Positions 47,476 to 58,641 of a stretch of 64,000 nt of DNA are shown here, piece after piece. Positions within the stretch are counted from its first letter, which is position 1; each line of letters opens with the position of its first letter. A program made the position numbers and the translations under genes. This stretch comes from an uncultured Bryobacterales bacterium (GTDB lineage: Bacteria > Acidobacteriota > Terriglobia > Bryobacterales > UBA6623), in assembly GCA_951813605.1 (NCBI GenBank), contig OX638379.1, positions 5,530,062-5,594,061 on the forward strand, read 5' to 3'. The notes below the pieces were generated by a model that made no database searches, was not told the DNA's origin, and saw only the letters and a list, made by a program, of their open reading frames with translations.

Positions 47476-48078
47476 CTATGCGGCTAGAGCCGTATCGATG
47501 GCTCGCCAAAGTTGCTTGGTGCCTTCCCCGGTCACTGCGGAAAACGGGATGGGGGAGGCAAAGGTCTCGCGGATGGAGACAATAGAGCGCAACCGCGCCG
47601 CCCGCTTCAGCTTATCCGATTTGGCGGCGGCGACGCAGAACGCCAGGCCGTTAGCGGTCAGCCACTCTCTCATCTGGCAGTCTAGCACGGTCGGCCCGTG
47701 GCGGATGTCAACGATAAGGATCACAAGCTTTAGCGTCTCGCGCCTCTCGAAGTAGGCTTCGATGAGGCGCTTCCAGCGACGCTGCTCGCCAGCTGAAACC
47801 TTGGCATAGCCGTAGCCGGGCAGGTCGACGAAGTAGAAGCGCCGATCAATTCGGAAAAAATTGATCGCGCGCGTGCGTCCTGGTGTCTGGCTGGTCTTGG
47901 CCAGCGCCTTCCGGCTGACCGCTTCCCCTCGCTTGGCGCGACCGCCTCTTCGCAGCGCAAGCGCGTTCAGCAAGCTCGACTTCCCCACATTGCTCCGCCC
48001 GACGAAAGCTACTTCCGGCAGGCGGTCCGCCGGGAACTGCTTCGCGCCGTGAGCGCTGAGGACGAACTCGACCGCCAT
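47476..48078 (-). CDS. engB: Ribosome biogenesis GTPase EngB/YsxC
   Basis: A 200-residue TRAFAC GTPase, normal length. G1 is GRSNVGKS (27-34), switch/G2 has TSQTPGRTRAINFF, G3 is FVDLPGYGYAKVS, and G4 is AAKSDKLKR. FPADRLPEVAF and RHGPTVLDCQMREWL are EngB hallmarks. The insert of basic residues after G1 (RRGGRAKRGEAVSRKAL) is longer than in most family members. It assists maturation of the large ribosomal subunit. It lies 24 nt after lon; the lon-engB order is also found in Gram-positive bacteria (clpX-lon-ysxC), so the gene order is ancient. Confidence 0.94.
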   Translation of the reverse strand: MAVEFVLSAHGAKQFPADRLPEVAFVGRSNVGKSSLLNALALRRGGRAKRGEAVSRKALAKTSQTPGRTRAINFFRIDRRFYFVDLPGYGYAKVSAGEQRRWKRLIEAYFERRETLKLVILIVDIRHGPTVLDCQMREWLTANGLAFCVAAAKSDKLKRAARLRSIVSIRETFASPIPFSAVTGEGTKQLWRAIDTALAA

Positions 48079-48102
48079 CGCCTGCGCCCGCCCGCCGAAA
48101 GC

Positions 48103-50517
<2,415 letters not shown>

Positions 50518-50603
50518 ACCCTTATCTTACGATGCTTGATGGTTCGCTAGGACAGCGTGCCGTCCCAGGGTGCGCGACGCGTGCGGGAGAGGATGGCCCG
50601 GAA

Positions 50604-51914
50604 TCAGCCGGCCTTCTCGAGCAGGCGCGAACGGAACGCCCGCTGGTCCTCCAAGACCATTTGCTCGGTGACTACGAAATTCGTCACGCGCCTCGGTTGA
50701 GAGGGCAGGTAGTACATCAGGTCCAGCATCAGCTCTTCCATGATCATGCGCAGCCCTCGCGCGCCTACGTTTCGCTCGAGCGCGAGCCTGGCGATGGCCT
50801 TCATGGCCGGCGGTTCGAGGGTGAATTCGATTTTCTCGTACTCGAAGAGCTTCTGGTACTGCTTGACCAGCGAGTTCTTAGGCTTGGTCAGGATCTCGAC
50901 TAGCGCTTTCTCGTCGAGGGACCCGAGCGTCGCGGTGACTGGCAGTCGGCCGACGAACTCAGGAATGAAGCCAAACTTGATCAGGTCCTGCGGCTGCACC
51001 TGGCCAAGCAGACCCAGATCGGCACGGGCATCGCTAGCAACGGGAGTGTGCCCGGGCGCCGCCTGATTCGCGATCCCGATATTTCGGAAGCCCACCACGC
51101 GGGTGTCGATGCGACGCGCCACGACCTTCTCAAGCCCGACGAAGGCGCCTCCGCAGATGAAGAGTATATTCGTCGTGTCGACTGGCGTGAATTCCTGGTG
51201 AGGGTGCTTGCGACCCCCTTGCGGCGGCACGTTTGCGATGCTGCCCTCGAGGATCTTGAGTAACGCTTGCTGAACACCCTCGCCTGATACATCGCGCGTG
51301 ATCGAAGGGTTCTCGTCGCGACGGCTCAGCTTGTCGATCTCGTCAATATAAATGATGCCCTTCTGGGCCCGCTTGATGTCGCCGTTAGCTGCTTGCAGCA
51401 GCTTGAGGACGATATTCTCGACATCCTCGCCGACGTAGCCGGCCTCCGTCAGCGTGGTCGCGTCCGTAATGGCAAAGGGAACGTCAAGAATCTTTGCCAT
51501 CGTCTGTGCCAGCAGGGTTTTGCCCGTGCCGGTCGGCCCGATCAGGAGGATATTGGACTTTTGGACCTCGACCTCCGAGTCTGGAACGACCCCGGGTGCC
51601 GGGTGCCGGGGCATCAAAACCCGCTTGTAATGGTTGTAGACTGCGACGGAAAGACGCTTCTTGGCAGCGTGCTGCCCGATCACGTATTCGTCTAGCTTTT
51701 GCTTGATCTCGCGCGGCTTGAGCAGGGTGAAGCCTTGCGGCTGGCTCTTGCCGGATCGCTCTTCGTCGAGGATCGCGTTGCAAATCACGACGCAAGCGTC
51801 GCAAATGTAGGATTTCGGGTAATCGCCGGGCGTAGCAATCAGCTTGGCGACAATGTCTTGACTCTTGCGACAGAAGGAGCACCGCAGGACTCGGTCCGGA
51901 GCACTACGTTTCAC
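50604..51914 (-). CDS. clpX: ATP-dependent Clp protease ATP-binding subunit ClpX
   Basis: A 436-residue AAA+ unfoldase. The N-terminal zinc-binding domain has C12, C15, C38 and C41 (LRCSFCRKS and YICDACV). Walker A is LLIGPTGTGKTLLAQT, Walker B GIIYIDEIDKLSRRD, then a pore-loop region (AGYVGEDVENI) and the arginine-rich FIPEFVGRLPV. A C-terminal NVGARGLRMIMEELMLD follows. It feeds substrates to ClpP, but clpP does not lie directly upstream here (otsB does), so the usual clpP-clpX pair is split. The start is GTG with an AGGAG site 7 nt upstream. Confidence 0.97.
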   Translation of the reverse strand: MKRSAPDRVLRCSFCRKSQDIVAKLIATPGDYPKSYICDACVVICNAILDEERSGKSQPQGFTLLKPREIKQKLDEYVIGQHAAKKRLSVAVYNHYKRVLMPRHPAPGVVPDSEVEVQKSNILLIGPTGTGKTLLAQTMAKILDVPFAITDATTLTEAGYVGEDVENIVLKLLQAANGDIKRAQKGIIYIDEIDKLSRRDENPSITRDVSGEGVQQALLKILEGSIANVPPQGGRKHPHQEFTPVDTTNILFICGGAFVGLEKVVARRIDTRVVGFRNIGIANQAAPGHTPVASDARADLGLLGQVQPQDLIKFGFIPEFVGRLPVTATLGSLDEKALVEILTKPKNSLVKQYQKLFEYEKIEFTLEPPAMKAIARLALERNVGARGLRMIMEELMLDLMYYLPSQPRRVTNFVVTEQMVLEDQRAFRSRLLEKAG

Positions 51915-52036
51915 CCAGATCTCCTAGCGTCTAGTCGACGAAGCACGTTGCGGCTGGCTGACTTCTCTCTCCAGACCCATGGTACCAAACGTAGGTATCC
52001 GGAAGAAATGAACCGCGGCACGCGACTGGCGTGGCG

Positions 52037-52062
52037 TGGCCGCAGTGTTTTAGTGGCGGCCA
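52037..52062. terminator. Hairpin downstream of otsB
   Basis: TGGCCGC (52037-52043) and GCGGCCA (52056-52062) pair perfectly around a 12-nt loop, about 80 nt past the otsB stop and 120 nt before clpX. No U-tract, so termination is only suggested. Confidence 0.3.
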
Positions 52063-52141
52063 GAGGGCGCGGCCGAACTTTGATCTTCGAATGCGTGGCG
52101 GGTTCGGACCCGGCACCGCGCCAGCGAGCGCTGCGCGCGCT

Positions 52142-52918
52142 TCATGATCGGCGTCGGGCGATGCGCAGGATCCTGGCCAGTGCTTCCGAGACTTCGCCAG
52201 GGCCCGCGACCCTGAAGCGCGCTGGGGAGTCCGAACTCGGAGGCCCGACGAACACCGTGATGGCCGCTGAAGGAAGCGCGCGGAACACGCTTTCGTCGGT
52301 GGCGTCATCGCCGAAGTAGAGCGGAACCCCGCCTAGCTCGCGCAGCAGCGCCAGCGCGGCCGAGCCTTTGTCCACTCCGTCCGTCGGCGTGATGTCGCAG
52401 ACCATCTTGCCCGGGCTGACCTTAAGCTGGCCGGCCGCCTCGACTGCGTGACGCACGATTTGTGCGATCCGTCCGCGGTCGCGAGCGTCCGCGTTGCGGA
52501 AGTGGGCGGCCGCCGTCACGCCCTTGTCCTCGATGGCAAAGCCGGCCACGCCGCCAAGCTCGGCAGCCAGTTGCTCGCAGATGGCCTGTATCGCCGCCCG
52601 CTCGCTGTAGTCCGCTTCGGCCGGCCCGCCCTCCGGGCGTATTCGCTCCCTGCCGTGGCTCCCGAAGTAGTGAATGCCGGACAGACCGACCAAGGAGCGA
52701 ACATCGCTCGCGGCGCGACCGCTCACAATAGCCATCTCGACGCCGGGGCAAGCTCGCAGCGCCCTCAGGGATGACATCGCTGCCGGGGGAATGCGGGCGT
52801 CTGGAGGGTGCGGCACGATCGGCGCCAGCGTCCCGTCGAAGTCCAGCATTAGCAGCAGCTTGTCCGCCCGCCCCAGTTGCTCGGAAATTGATGGCCAGTT
52901 GTCGAACAGGTGTGTCAA
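52142..52918 (-). CDS. otsB: Trehalose-6-phosphate phosphatase
   Basis: About 258 residues of the HAD superfamily. Motif I is LLMLDFDGTLAPIV with both catalytic Asp, motif II is VEMAIVSGRAASD, and the late acidic motif is YFGDDATDESVFRAL; SHGRERIRPEG and DKGSAALALL match OtsB. It removes phosphate from trehalose-6-phosphate. The most plausible start is a TTG (52918) overlapping the otsA stop (TTGA); no ATG or GTG lies between that point and the domain. Upstream in-frame codons fall inside otsA and are not conserved. Coupled translation with otsA is likely. Confidence 0.92.
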   Translation of the reverse strand: MTHLFDNWPSISEQLGRADKLLLMLDFDGTLAPIVPHPPDARIPPAAMSSLRALRACPGVEMAIVSGRAASDVRSLVGLSGIHYFGSHGRERIRPEGGPAEADYSERAAIQAICEQLAAELGGVAGFAIEDKGVTAAAHFRNADARDRGRIAQIVRHAVEAAGQLKVSPGKMVCDITPTDGVDKGSAALALLRELGGVPLYFGDDATDESVFRALPSAAITVFVGPPSSDSPARFRVAGPGEVSEALARILRIARRRS

Positions 52919-54432
52919 TTGCCATCCCGACGCGGCGGCACGGTCTCGAGAATCTTGCCGATCCAGCCGTAGATGTTGTTCGCGCGCACTTGAGCCCGCA
53001 GACGCTGCATCCGCTCGCTGTCCAACGCCGTGCCCGCCCGGCTCATGGCGAAGAGGCGGTCGGCGAATTCGTCCGTTGCGAACGGGTTGAAGGTCTCCGC
53101 CTCGCGCAGTTCCCAAGCCGCGCCTGTGAACTCGCTCAGAAGCAGTCGGCCGCCCCCGTCGTCGCGGGCCGCCAGGAATTCCTTGGCTACGAGGTTCATC
53201 CCGTCTTCGAGGGAACTCACCACGCACACATCGGCAAGCCGGTACAGAGCCATCACCTCGCTAACGTGCAGGTGCCGCTTGATTGTCACGACGGGATTCG
53301 CTTCGGCGGTCGCATATTTTCCGTTGATGCGGGCTTCCGCGCGGTCCATGGCATTGTGCAATGCGCGGTAGGTCGGAATGTCCGTCCGACTTGGCGCACC
53401 GGCATGCAGGTACGCGAGCCGGCCCCGCATGGCGGGGTGCCGTTCCAAGAGGCATTCTATGGCTTCAAGACGTTCCAGCACTCCCTTTGTGTAGTCAATG
53501 CGGTCCAATCCGAGAACTACGAATTTGCCGGCGAGGCCGTAGCGCTCGCGCAGCCGCTCGACAGCGGCGTCGCACTCGGCGCTGGACGCGCTCGCCGAGA
53601 TCGCGTCGAAATCCACCGAGATCGGAAACTCCCGCACGAGCGTGCGACGCTCGCCGTTCTCTAACGTGCGATCGTCGGCCAGCTTCCAGCCCGGACGGGT
53701 TCGCGCGGCTTCGAGGAAGCGCTGGGCGTACTGCGGCGTGTGAACGCCCAGCACGTCATTGCCTAGGAGTCCGTCCAATAGCTCCCCCGCCCATGGGCAG
53801 ATCGAGAAAATGTCCGCAAGCGGCCAGGGGATGTGCCAGAAATGAAGGCAGATCGCTCGCGGGCAGCGCGCACGGACCATCGCCGGCAGCAGGCCGAAGT
53901 GGTAGTCCTGGATGAAGACGATCGCCTCCCGGTCGCCGACGACCTCGGAGACGGCGTCCGCGAACTTGGCATTGACGCTGCGGTAGGCGTCCCAGTGGGC
54001 GTTCCGGAAGACGGGCTTCGTGTATGCCGTATGGCAGAGCGGCCAAAGCGCCTGGTTGGCGAAGCCGTTGTAATAGCCGTCGTGCTCGGCACGGCCCAGC
54101 CAGACCCGTTGCAAGACATAGGCTGGGTCTCCGGGAGGCACCCTGAGACGCCCTCGTTCGTCAGCACCCTCCCGGTCCGCATCTCCCGACCCGTGCGCGA
54201 CCCACACTCCTCCGACGGCCCGCATCGCAGAGTTCAGCGCGAGCGTCAGGCCGCCGACGGCCGCGCGGACTTGGACGGAGCCATCGGCCCCGCGCGAATG
54301 CACGAACGGCTCGCGATTGGAGACGCTCACGAACAGACGTCCCCCAACCCGCTCGCGGACTAGATCCTGGAGTTCCTCGCGCGTTCGCACGGGACTACTT
54401 TCGGGTGCCGAGGTTGAGGTAATGAGCGGCAT
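52915..54432 (-). CDS. otsA: Trehalose-6-phosphate synthase (GT20)
   Basis: A 505-residue glycosyltransferase of family 20, making trehalose-6-phosphate from a nucleotide-glucose and glucose-6-phosphate. Conserved blocks include LFVSVSNREPFVHS, AVGGLTLALNSAM, YYNGFANQALWPLCH, VFIQDYHFGLLPAM, CLHFWHIPWPLADIF, VVLGLDRIDYTKGVLERLEA, and DVCVVSSLEDGMNLVAKEFLA with the EDGMNLV nucleotide-sugar motif. Trehalose protects against osmotic and desiccation stress. It follows dapD by 38 nt and overlaps otsB by 4 nt. Confidence 0.95.
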   Translation of the reverse strand: MPLITSTSAPESSPVRTREELQDLVRERVGGRLFVSVSNREPFVHSRGADGSVQVRAAVGGLTLALNSAMRAVGGVWVAHGSGDADREGADERGRLRVPPGDPAYVLQRVWLGRAEHDGYYNGFANQALWPLCHTAYTKPVFRNAHWDAYRSVNAKFADAVSEVVGDREAIVFIQDYHFGLLPAMVRARCPRAICLHFWHIPWPLADIFSICPWAGELLDGLLGNDVLGVHTPQYAQRFLEAARTRPGWKLADDRTLENGERRTLVREFPISVDFDAISASASSAECDAAVERLRERYGLAGKFVVLGLDRIDYTKGVLERLEAIECLLERHPAMRGRLAYLHAGAPSRTDIPTYRALHNAMDRAEARINGKYATAEANPVVTIKRHLHVSEVMALYRLADVCVVSSLEDGMNLVAKEFLAARDDGGGRLLLSEFTGAAWELREAETFNPFATDEFADRLFAMSRAGTALDSERMQRLRAQVRANNIYGWIGKILETVPPRRDGN

Positions 54433-54470
54433 CGCGGCAGGCTGGCTTCCGTTAGGCTGTCGAGCCGGGC

Positions 54471-55313
54471 TTAGCGCAGCAGGGACTCCAGTTCCACTCT
54501 CGCGTCGGTGCGTGCGTCCCGGTACTTGACAATCACCGGAGCGTAAAGCGAGAGGCCCATCTCTTTGCCCTGGCCCGATGTAACCGGTCGCGAGCCGGGC
54601 ACGACGACGGCACCTTCCGGGATGACCAGGGGGAGTTGGCCTTCGGCGCGATGCACAGTGCCGTGCACAATGTCATAAACCGGGGTCGAGCGCGTTAGCA
54701 CGGTGCCTGCACCCAAGACAGCGGATTGCTTGACTATTGTGCCTTCGTACACCCCCGTGTTGCCGCCGACCAAGACGTTGTCCTCGACGATGACCGGCAG
54801 GGCCCCGACCGGCTCGAGCACCCCGCCTATCTGAGCGGCCGCGCTCAAGTGGCAGTTCCTGCCGATTTGCGCGCAACTGCCCACCAAGGCATGCGAGTCG
54901 ACCATCGATCCGGCGTCCACGTAGGCACCGACATTGATGTACATAGGAGGCATGCAGGTCACGCTCCGGCCTACGTAGCAGCCATCCCGCAAGCTGGAGC
55001 CGCCGGGCACCACGCGAACGCTTTCCTCGATTGTCACGTTGCGAGGGGGATAGGTGGACTTGTCGATGAACCGGAACCGGCTGCCGGGATCGGACATGTC
55101 GGCGCTCTTGCCCATGCGGAACCCGAGCAGAATGCCGCGCTTGACCCACGGGTTGACGCGCCAGCCGTGCGGGGAGCACGACGAGTCTGGCTCGGCGGCC
55201 CGAATTCGGCCGCTGTTCAGTCCTGCCTTGAATTCGCGAAAGGTCTGGAGGTCCTGGTGCGAGTACGATTCGGGGTTCTGTTTGAAGAGGGCATTGATGC
55301 GCGCTTCCAGCAT
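54471..55313 (-). CDS. dapD: 2,3,4,5-tetrahydropyridine-2,6-dicarboxylate N-succinyltransferase
   Basis: A 280-residue left-handed beta-helix acyltransferase of the succinylase branch of lysine/diaminopimelate synthesis. Hexapeptide-type repeats run through the centre (GCYVGRSVTCMPPMYINVGA, YVDAGSMVDSHALVGSCAQI, CHLSAAAQIGGVLEPVGALP, NVLVGGNTGVYEGTIV), and the family start VNPWVKRGILLGFRMG is present. It uses succinyl-CoA. No other dap gene is nearby; its place ahead of otsA is unusual functionally and probably reflects shared transcription only. Confidence 0.95.
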   Translation of the reverse strand: MLEARINALFKQNPESYSHQDLQTFREFKAGLNSGRIRAAEPDSSCSPHGWRVNPWVKRGILLGFRMGKSADMSDPGSRFRFIDKSTYPPRNVTIEESVRVVPGGSSLRDGCYVGRSVTCMPPMYINVGAYVDAGSMVDSHALVGSCAQIGRNCHLSAAAQIGGVLEPVGALPVIVEDNVLVGGNTGVYEGTIVKQSAVLGAGTVLTRSTPVYDIVHGTVHRAEGQLPLVIPEGAVVVPGSRPVTSGQGKEMGLSLYAPVIVKYRDARTDARVELESLLR

Positions 55314-56217
55314 TCACCCAATCGTACTAGGACTGCGGACAGCGGATGCCCAAGGGCATGGACCTACCTGGGGGTGCAGGGCGGTAAGGCTGTCCGACAA
55401 CACCGACTGCCTAGGCGGCAATGACCTTGCGGTTGCGAGCAATCGAGGCACCGTATAAGTTCGGCGCGATTGTCAGAGTGATGCCGGAAAAGACGCTAGA
55501 TGTCGACGCATCGGCAAGCGTAACAACAAAATAGCTTGGCACGGCGGAAATTCATTCAATATTCTGCATCGTGGTCGTCTATGCGAGAAACGGGCCCCGA
55601 GAGCAGTTTTCTATGAAGGCGGTGATCGGCCGGGACGGCCCCTGGCGCCCTTCAGCTTGCGGTGCGGGAACCCCCAAAATCGCTACTGCAGTCGCAGTTT
55701 CCTAAGTTCTCCACTTGCCAAGAAACACCGAAGCTGTTGAGTGATGCGTCGTGACCTTCAATCTAGGCCATCGTCGGCTTGGAGGGTCCGGCAACGCCCC
55801 TAGGTTGCGCAAACCGCCCCACCACTTCGCCTGTTTACGCAGACGCGCTCCGGAACTGTTCAGTCACCCAAGACCACAGCCTTCGCGGCCTGCACATTCA
55901 CGAACACGCCGCAGTTGGACACTCCCCCCGGGGAAACCAGGCAGCCGAGACTTCGACAGGGCAGCTCGTTCCGGCGGACCACAGAGCACCCAAGTCGGCT
56001 CGGGACTTACTTCCTGAAGGTGATCGCCCCGAGCCACCCGTTTCCTGATATTGGAGGGGGCACGGTCTTGCGACGTTGCTTGCCCGCGGTGGCCTTCTCG
56101 CCGATTCGCCCCGGGCTATGCAGCTTGGCGTAGCTTGCGACTCTGACCGAGGGGGCAATCGGCTCTGGGCGAGATGGCCGTCCATCGCGGTGCTAAAGTC
56201 GTAGGTCTGACGGGCCT
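55314..56217. other. Long non-coding gap between divergent units
   Basis: About 900 nt separating dapD (minus) from the kinase-like gene at 56218 (plus). It must hold both promoters. A short palindrome (ATGCCCAAGGGCAT) lies near 55350. No tRNA-like fold or credible small protein was identified; short frames at the right end have no family resemblance. Confidence 0.45.
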
Positions 56218-56907
56218 ATGGTGCAATTCCGCCCCAACACCTTTCCCGGGAAATTGATCATTGTCGAGGGCATCGATGGCTCCGGCAAGTCGACTCAGCT
56301 CTCGCTCCTGAGCCAATGGCTGCGTTCTCGCCGCTTGGTCGTCTCGTTCAGCGAATGGAATTCCTCGCCGATCGTCAAAGGCACAACGCGACAGGGCAAG
56401 AAGAAGCAGATGTTCACACCCACGACCTTCAGCCTTATTCACGCGACGGACTTTGCGGATAGGTTGGAGCGCCACATTTTGCCGATGCTCGAGGCGGGGG
56501 CCGTGGTATGTGCCGACCGATACGCTTACACCGCGTTCGCCCGAGACGTGGCTCGCGGCGTCCGTCGCGCGTGGGTGCGAAACCTGTATCGCATGGCTGT
56601 CCAGCCCGATCTGGCTTTCCTGTTCCGAGTCCCGCTCGATGTCGCCCTCAAACGGATCTTAGGCGGGCGAGCGGCGCTCAAGTATTACGAGGCGGGAATG
56701 GACCTTAACCTGAGTCGAGACATCGAGACGAGCTTCGCCCGGTTTCAGAAACGCATCCTCGAGGAATACGACTCCATGGCCGAGGAAATGGGCTTTCATG
56801 TGATCGATGCGACTGGAACCATCCAGGAGCAGCAGAAGCTGATTCGGGGAATAGTAATGGACCACATCGGCGAGGCCCTCGGACGCGACGTAATTCGGCA
56901 ACCCTGA
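56218..56907 (+). CDS. Thymidylate-kinase-like P-loop protein, copy 1
   Basis: A 229-residue nucleoside-monophosphate-kinase fold protein. The Walker A motif is canonical (EGIDGSGKST, 17-26). The DR-type motif is VVCADRYAYTAFARDVARG; the lid-side region contains LKYYEAGMDLNLSRD. This matches Tmk-family proteins of the group that often occur in adjacent pairs; true dTMP kinase activity is plausible but not proven. The segment KGTTRQGKKKQMFTPTTFS replaces the usual dTMP-binding loop region and may alter specificity. The second copy starts 11 nt later. Confidence 0.83.
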   Translation: MVQFRPNTFPGKLIIVEGIDGSGKSTQLSLLSQWLRSRRLVVSFSEWNSSPIVKGTTRQGKKKQMFTPTTFSLIHATDFADRLERHILPMLEAGAVVCADRYAYTAFARDVARGVRRAWVRNLYRMAVQPDLAFLFRVPLDVALKRILGGRAALKYYEAGMDLNLSRDIETSFARFQKRILEEYDSMAEEMGFHVIDATGTIQEQQKLIRGIVMDHIGEALGRDVIRQP

Positions 56908-56918
56908 CAGAGCCTCCC

Positions 56919-57620
56919 ATGCTGATCAACGCCACACCGCTCGAGTTTTATGAGTATCCGCTGCCCGGAGTGAGCATCGGAGACCTTCAGGGCAAGCTCA
57001 TTGTGATCGAGGGTCCGGACTCGGTGGGGCGCAGCACGCAGGTGCAGCGATTGCGCGCGTGGCTGGAGGAGCGGGGCTACGCCGTTGTCGACACCGGCAT
57101 GGCCCGGTCCCCGTTGACCAAGAAGGGAATTCGCGAGGCGATGAACGGGCACACACTGGGCCCTCTGACGATGGGCCTGTTCTACATGGCCGATTTCGCC
57201 GACCGGCTTGAGAACATCATCATTCCGTCCCTGAGGGCCGGATTCGTGGTGCTGACCGACCGCTATTTCTTTTCGGTGATCGCTCGGGCCGTGGCTCGTC
57301 GACAAGATGCCGAATGGCTCGAGCGCGTCGCCGGATTCGCGCTCGTTCCCCACGTCACTTTCTACCTCCGTGCGCCCGTGGAAGAGATCCTGGCGCGTGT
57401 CGTGCGGGGACAGAGCTACTTCAACTACTGGGAGAGTGGCATGGACGTACCATACGGCCGCGGGCTCTACGAGAGCTTCATCAGGTACCAGGGGAAGCTT
57501 GTCGAAGTCCTCGACTCGATGGCCGAGCCCTACGGCTTCGCAGTGGTAGACGCGAACCGGCCGCCAGATGAGATCTTTCGAGAGTTGCGGCTGCAAATCG
57601 AGCAGTTGCTAATCGACTAG
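56919..57620 (+). CDS. Thymidylate-kinase-like P-loop protein, copy 2 (Arg in Walker A)
   Basis: A 233-residue paralogue of the preceding protein. Its P-loop is EGPDSVGRST (31-40), with Arg 38 where the invariant Walker A lysine is expected. The rest keeps the fold: YMADFADRLENIIIPSLRAG, VVLTDRYFFSVIARAVAR and FNYWESGMDVPYGRGLYES. Lys-to-Arg usually abolishes phosphate transfer, though similar GVGRST forms seem to recur in this subfamily, so it may be a regulatory or non-catalytic partner of copy 1. It is followed after 14 nt by a HAD phosphatase gene. Confidence 0.82.
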   Translation: MLINATPLEFYEYPLPGVSIGDLQGKLIVIEGPDSVGRSTQVQRLRAWLEERGYAVVDTGMARSPLTKKGIREAMNGHTLGPLTMGLFYMADFADRLENIIIPSLRAGFVVLTDRYFFSVIARAVARRQDAEWLERVAGFALVPHVTFYLRAPVEEILARVVRGQSYFNYWESGMDVPYGRGLYESFIRYQGKLVEVLDSMAEPYGFAVVDANRPPDEIFRELRLQIEQLLID

Positions 57621-57634
57621 CGAAAGGTCTCTTC

Positions 57635-58372
57635 GTGAAGCTCAACTTCGACTTGCTCGTTTTCGATCTAGACGGGACCCTGATCGACTCCACGTTGGAT
57701 CTTGCACTTGCGGTGAATGCCGCCCGGGCGCAAGAGGGCCTTCCGCCGCTTCCGATCCCGCAGATCTCCTCCTATGTCGGAAACGGGGCGGAAACGCTGA
57801 TTCGCCGGTCGCTTGGACCAGAACCTTCGGCCGAGGCGGTTCGCCAAGGCTTGGGATTCTTCCTGAGGTACTACCGCGAGCACATGCTCGACAACACCAG
57901 CCTTTACCCGGGAGTCCGCGAGGCGCTCGAAGCGTGGCGCGCGGCAGGCGCGGGAATGGCAGTGCTGACCAACAAGCCGGAACGCTTTAGCGCAGAGTTG
58001 ATCGCGGGTCTGGGTTTGAGGGCCTTCTTCGCGCGGATTTACGGCGGCAACAGTTTCACCACAAAGAAGCCCAACCCTTACGGGCTGCGCGTTATCATGC
58101 GAGAGCTGGGCTTCGGTCCGGAGCGAACCTTGATGATCGGCGATAGCTCCGTGGACGTCCACACGGCCCGCAACGCCGGCATTGCCTGTGCTGGCGTCAG
58201 CTATGGACTTCGCCCCGAGGACTTCGCACGGCACCCCCCGGACATCTTGGTTGGGGACATGCGGGAGCTTGTGGCCCGTCTTGAAGTTCAACGCGGATCA
58301 AAGCGATTCCAAGATAGCGCCGACGGGGCGCTTTCCTTGGCTGGGCCAGCCCGCGAACGCACGCCGAAGTGA
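57635..58372 (+). CDS. HAD-family phosphatase, phosphoglycolate phosphatase-like
   Basis: A 245-residue HAD hydrolase starting with GTG. Motif I is LVFDLDGTLIDSTLD (nucleophile D11), motif II MAVLTNKPERF, motif III Lys in TTKKPNPYGL, and motif IV MIGDSSVDVHTARNAG. The helical cap (about 20-90) is of the Gph/PGPase type. Phosphoglycolate or a nucleoside monophosphate are possible substrates; the position directly after two nucleotide-kinase-like genes makes a nucleotide-related role worth considering. The last ~25 residues are a non-conserved tail. Confidence 0.87.
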   Translation: MKLNFDLLVFDLDGTLIDSTLDLALAVNAARAQEGLPPLPIPQISSYVGNGAETLIRRSLGPEPSAEAVRQGLGFFLRYYREHMLDNTSLYPGVREALEAWRAAGAGMAVLTNKPERFSAELIAGLGLRAFFARIYGGNSFTTKKPNPYGLRVIMRELGFGPERTLMIGDSSVDVHTARNAGIACAGVSYGLRPEDFARHPPDILVGDMRELVARLEVQRGSKRFQDSADGALSLAGPARERTPK

Positions 58373-58641
58373 GGGCCGTCGCGCACTCCCTCATCCCTTG
58401 CGCGAAGTTGAGCGCCGGGACATTGGATCGCGTCGGTCGATCGTTCCGCCGATTTCCCGTCAGGAATCGTAAACAAGGAAGCCGGTTGGAATCCGGCAGT
58501 TCGATCATTGCTTTGTGATGCTCCCGCAGGCGGAGGTGCGCTGCAAATGTGGCATTCCGTTGAAACAAGCGCGTACGCAGCGCGCGGTGCCGCCGTCTGG
58601 GGCGTGGAATGGGTTGATGGCAAGGTAGAATCCTAGGTGGC

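Noticed and set aside
51594..51612. Short tandem GGGTGCC units
   Set aside because: They lie inside clpX and encode a Pro/Gly linker; two to three units of 7 nt are within chance in GC-rich coding DNA.
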